Positions 62,607-64,000 of a stretch of 64,000 bases of DNA are shown piece after piece. Location of the stretch: contig CAAGEP010000016.1 in the NCBI GenBank assembly GCA_900768875.1, positions 1 to 64,000 on the forward strand, written 5' to 3'. Made by a program: the position numbers and the translations under genes. The first letter of the stretch is position 1. Every line of letters starts with the position of its first letter. This stretch comes from Alphaproteobacteria bacterium (GTDB lineage: Bacteria; Pseudomonadota; Alphaproteobacteria; CAAGCB01; CAG-977). Under the pieces are notes generated by a model. That model was not told the DNA's origin. It worked only from the letters and a program-made list of their open reading frames with translations, and did no database searches.

Positions 62607-63941
62607 ATGAATTTTGATTTCGGCGCGCATTGGCGCAACTTCAGACACCGCTTTCTGCCCAACAGATTATGGGCGCGGTCGCTGCTGATTATGGTGACCC
62701 CCGTCATTTTACTGCAAACCATCGGCACAATCGTGTTTTACGACAATCATTGGCAATCGGTCAGCCGCCGTCTGGCTTTGGGCATTGCGGCGGAAATACG
62801 GCTGACGATGGACGCTTACGCCGAAATCGACGATCCCGCGGAAAAACAGGAACTGATGCAGCGGCTGAGGCAAACATCGCGGTTTGACTTGCGTTTTCTG
62901 CCGCCCGTTGACAATCCCCCTCCGACAAAAGTCAAACCGTCGTTACGCACGGCGGAGCTGATTCCCGCATTGCGGTTGGTCGGCTACCCGTTTCAAGCAT
63001 TCCCCTTGCGCGGCGATTCCAGTTTGAAATTGCTTTTTTACACACCGTACACAACTTTGGAAGTTGTCGTGCCGTACAAGTATTTCTTTTCATCGACAAC
63101 GTATGTTTTCGCGTTTTGGATTTTCGGATCGTCTTTGCTGCTGACAGGCATCGCCGTTTTGTTTTTAAGAAACCAAATCCGCCCGATTTTACGGCTGGCT
63201 TCGGCGGCGGAAAACTTCGGTTTGGGACGCGACGTCGAAACGTTCAAGCCCGAAGGCGCGACCGAAGTCCGTCAAGCCGCAACGTCCTTTATCAAAATGC
63301 GCGACCGCATCCGCCGCCATATCGAGGAACGCACCCGCATGCTGGCGGGCGTGTCCCACGATTTAAGGACGCCTTTGACCCGCATGCGCCTGCAGCTGAG
63401 CATGATGGGCGACGACGAAAACGCGCGCGATTTGCTCAGCGACGTCATGGAAATGGAACACATGGTCAACGGCTATCTTGACTTTGCCCGCGGCGAAGGC
63501 AAAGAACAGACGGAAGAAACGGACATCCCCGATTTGATTGCCAAAACCGTCGATTCTTTGCGCAAAGACGGCGTCGCGCTGAGCTTTACGGCGAACGCGC
63601 CGCTGACGATGAACGTCCGTCGCAACGACTTCAAACGGTGTCTGTGGAACCTGATAACGAACGCGGAACGTTACGGCACGGTCGTGCGCGTGGGATTGAA
63701 CGTCAAAGAACACTTTGCGGAAATATCGGTCGAAGACAACGGCCCCGGCATTCCCGCCGAAAAACGCGACGACGTGTTCAAAGCGTTTTTCCGTCTGGAC
63801 GAATCGCGCAACACGCAAACGGGCGGCGTCGGATTGGGATTGACCATCACGCGCGACATCGTTCTGGCGCACGGCGGCAAAATCCTGATGGGCGACAGTG
63901 CTTTGGGCGGATTGAAAGCCGTGCTGGTTTTCCCGAAATAA
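62607..63941 (+). CDS. EnvZ-like sensor histidine kinase
   Basis: 444 residues. Two transmembrane segments (about 23-44 and 165-190) around a short periplasmic domain, HAMP, HisKA with GVSHDLRTPLTRMRLQL, HATPase with DNGPGIP and GGVGLGLTITRD. ATG follows the regulator by 4 nt. EnvZ-like in domain order; signal unknown. The window ends 59 nt later without another feature. Confidence 0.9.
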   Translation: MNFDFGAHWRNFRHRFLPNRLWARSLLIMVTPVILLQTIGTIVFYDNHWQSVSRRLALGIAAEIRLTMDAYAEIDDPAEKQELMQRLRQTSRFDLRFLPPVDNPPPTKVKPSLRTAELIPALRLVGYPFQAFPLRGDSSLKLLFYTPYTTLEVVVPYKYFFSSTTYVFAFWIFGSSLLLTGIAVLFLRNQIRPILRLASAAENFGLGRDVETFKPEGATEVRQAATSFIKMRDRIRRHIEERTRMLAGVSHDLRTPLTRMRLQLSMMGDDENARDLLSDVMEMEHMVNGYLDFARGEGKEQTEETDIPDLIAKTVDSLRKDGVALSFTANAPLTMNVRRNDFKRCLWNLITNAERYGTVVRVGLNVKEHFAEISVEDNGPGIPAEKRDDVFKAFFRLDESRNTQTGGVGLGLTITRDIVLAHGGKILMGDSALGGLKAVLVFPK

Positions 63942-64000
63942 AACCATTAAAAAAAACTACACTTAACCGCAAAATTCAGATACACTCTTTCACCAGAGAA

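Noticed and set aside
1..64000. tRNA genes, CRISPR arrays, prophage or insertion sequences
   Set aside because: None of the T-loop patterns, regularly spaced repeats, integrase or transposase motifs were seen while reading both strands.

Overview
The window reads as chromosome of an alphaproteobacterium, probably a compact host-associated or gut lineage. The placement rests on a GcrA cell-cycle regulator (10159), a ChvI/ChvG two-component pair followed by a short HPr kinase and a regulatory PTS (35850-41208), an FYDLN_acid/TIGR02300 protein (47479), and the blocks dnaJ-fabI-aroC, aroA-cmk-rpsA and ybeY-phoH-miaB. Genes are tightly packed. Many stop and start codons overlap as ATGA, TGATG, TTGA or TAATG, and several convergent pairs overlap at their 3' ends. 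I see no tRNA, rRNA, CRISPR array, phage module or intact insertion sequence.

Layout. 1-1500: two cysteine-rich or secreted protein genes on the minus strand behind a long structured leader that ends in an intrinsic terminator. 1504-7305: TPR lipoprotein, Nudix hydrolase, NAD(P)HX repair enzyme, DUF5662 protein, a small RelA/SpoT-like protein with a tiny overlapping partner, and UDP-glucose dehydrogenase. 7447-12003: DUF4139 protein, an exported orphan, GcrA, Ogt and a DMT exporter. 12005-16443: a coupled minus-strand operon of pseudouridine synthase, orphan histidine kinase, a substrate-binding/permease fusion with its binding lobes in permuted order, and the ABC ATPase. 16505-23828: TatD, TcdA, lipoprotein hydrolase, aquaporin, universal stress protein, APH-like/kinase fusion, GMP reductase and a CDF transporter. 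24008-31538: DnaJ-like chaperone, FabI, AroC, SppA, an OmpA-type lipoprotein, a hydrolase and Der. 31535-33549: BamB and a YfgM-like protein upstream of Der.

33676-42199: small membrane and lipoproteins, RlmN, ChvIG-HprK-EIIA-HPr-EI, an ankyrin membrane protein, and a 47-residue lipoprotein coupled to lnt. 42196-50358: Lnt, YbeY, PhoH, MiaB, Sel1 protein, TIGR02300 protein, AroA, Cmk and a deoxyinosine glycosylase. 50359-51706: an AT-rich accessory pocket with a palindromic repeat, a lipoprotein and a second structured leader with a terminator. 51707-63941: RpsA, a very large cysteine-rich repeat protein, an alpha-E/ATP-grasp pair, ComM, an orphan adenine methyltransferase and an OmpR/EnvZ-like pair.

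Most genes are housekeeping: envelope assembly (BamB, Lnt, SppA, small lipoproteins), RNA modification (RlmN, MiaB, TcdA, YbeY), shikimate and fatty acid synthesis, and nitrogen/carbon PTS signalling. The accessory signal is concentrated in three cysteine-rich or surface loci. The most interesting observations are the two structured minus-strand leaders (1167-1431 and 51319-51494), each ending in an intrinsic terminator placed just before the Shine-Dalgarno of a secreted-protein gene, and the apparently circularly permuted substrate-binding domain at 12738-14183. All calls come from reading the sequence; no database search was run.
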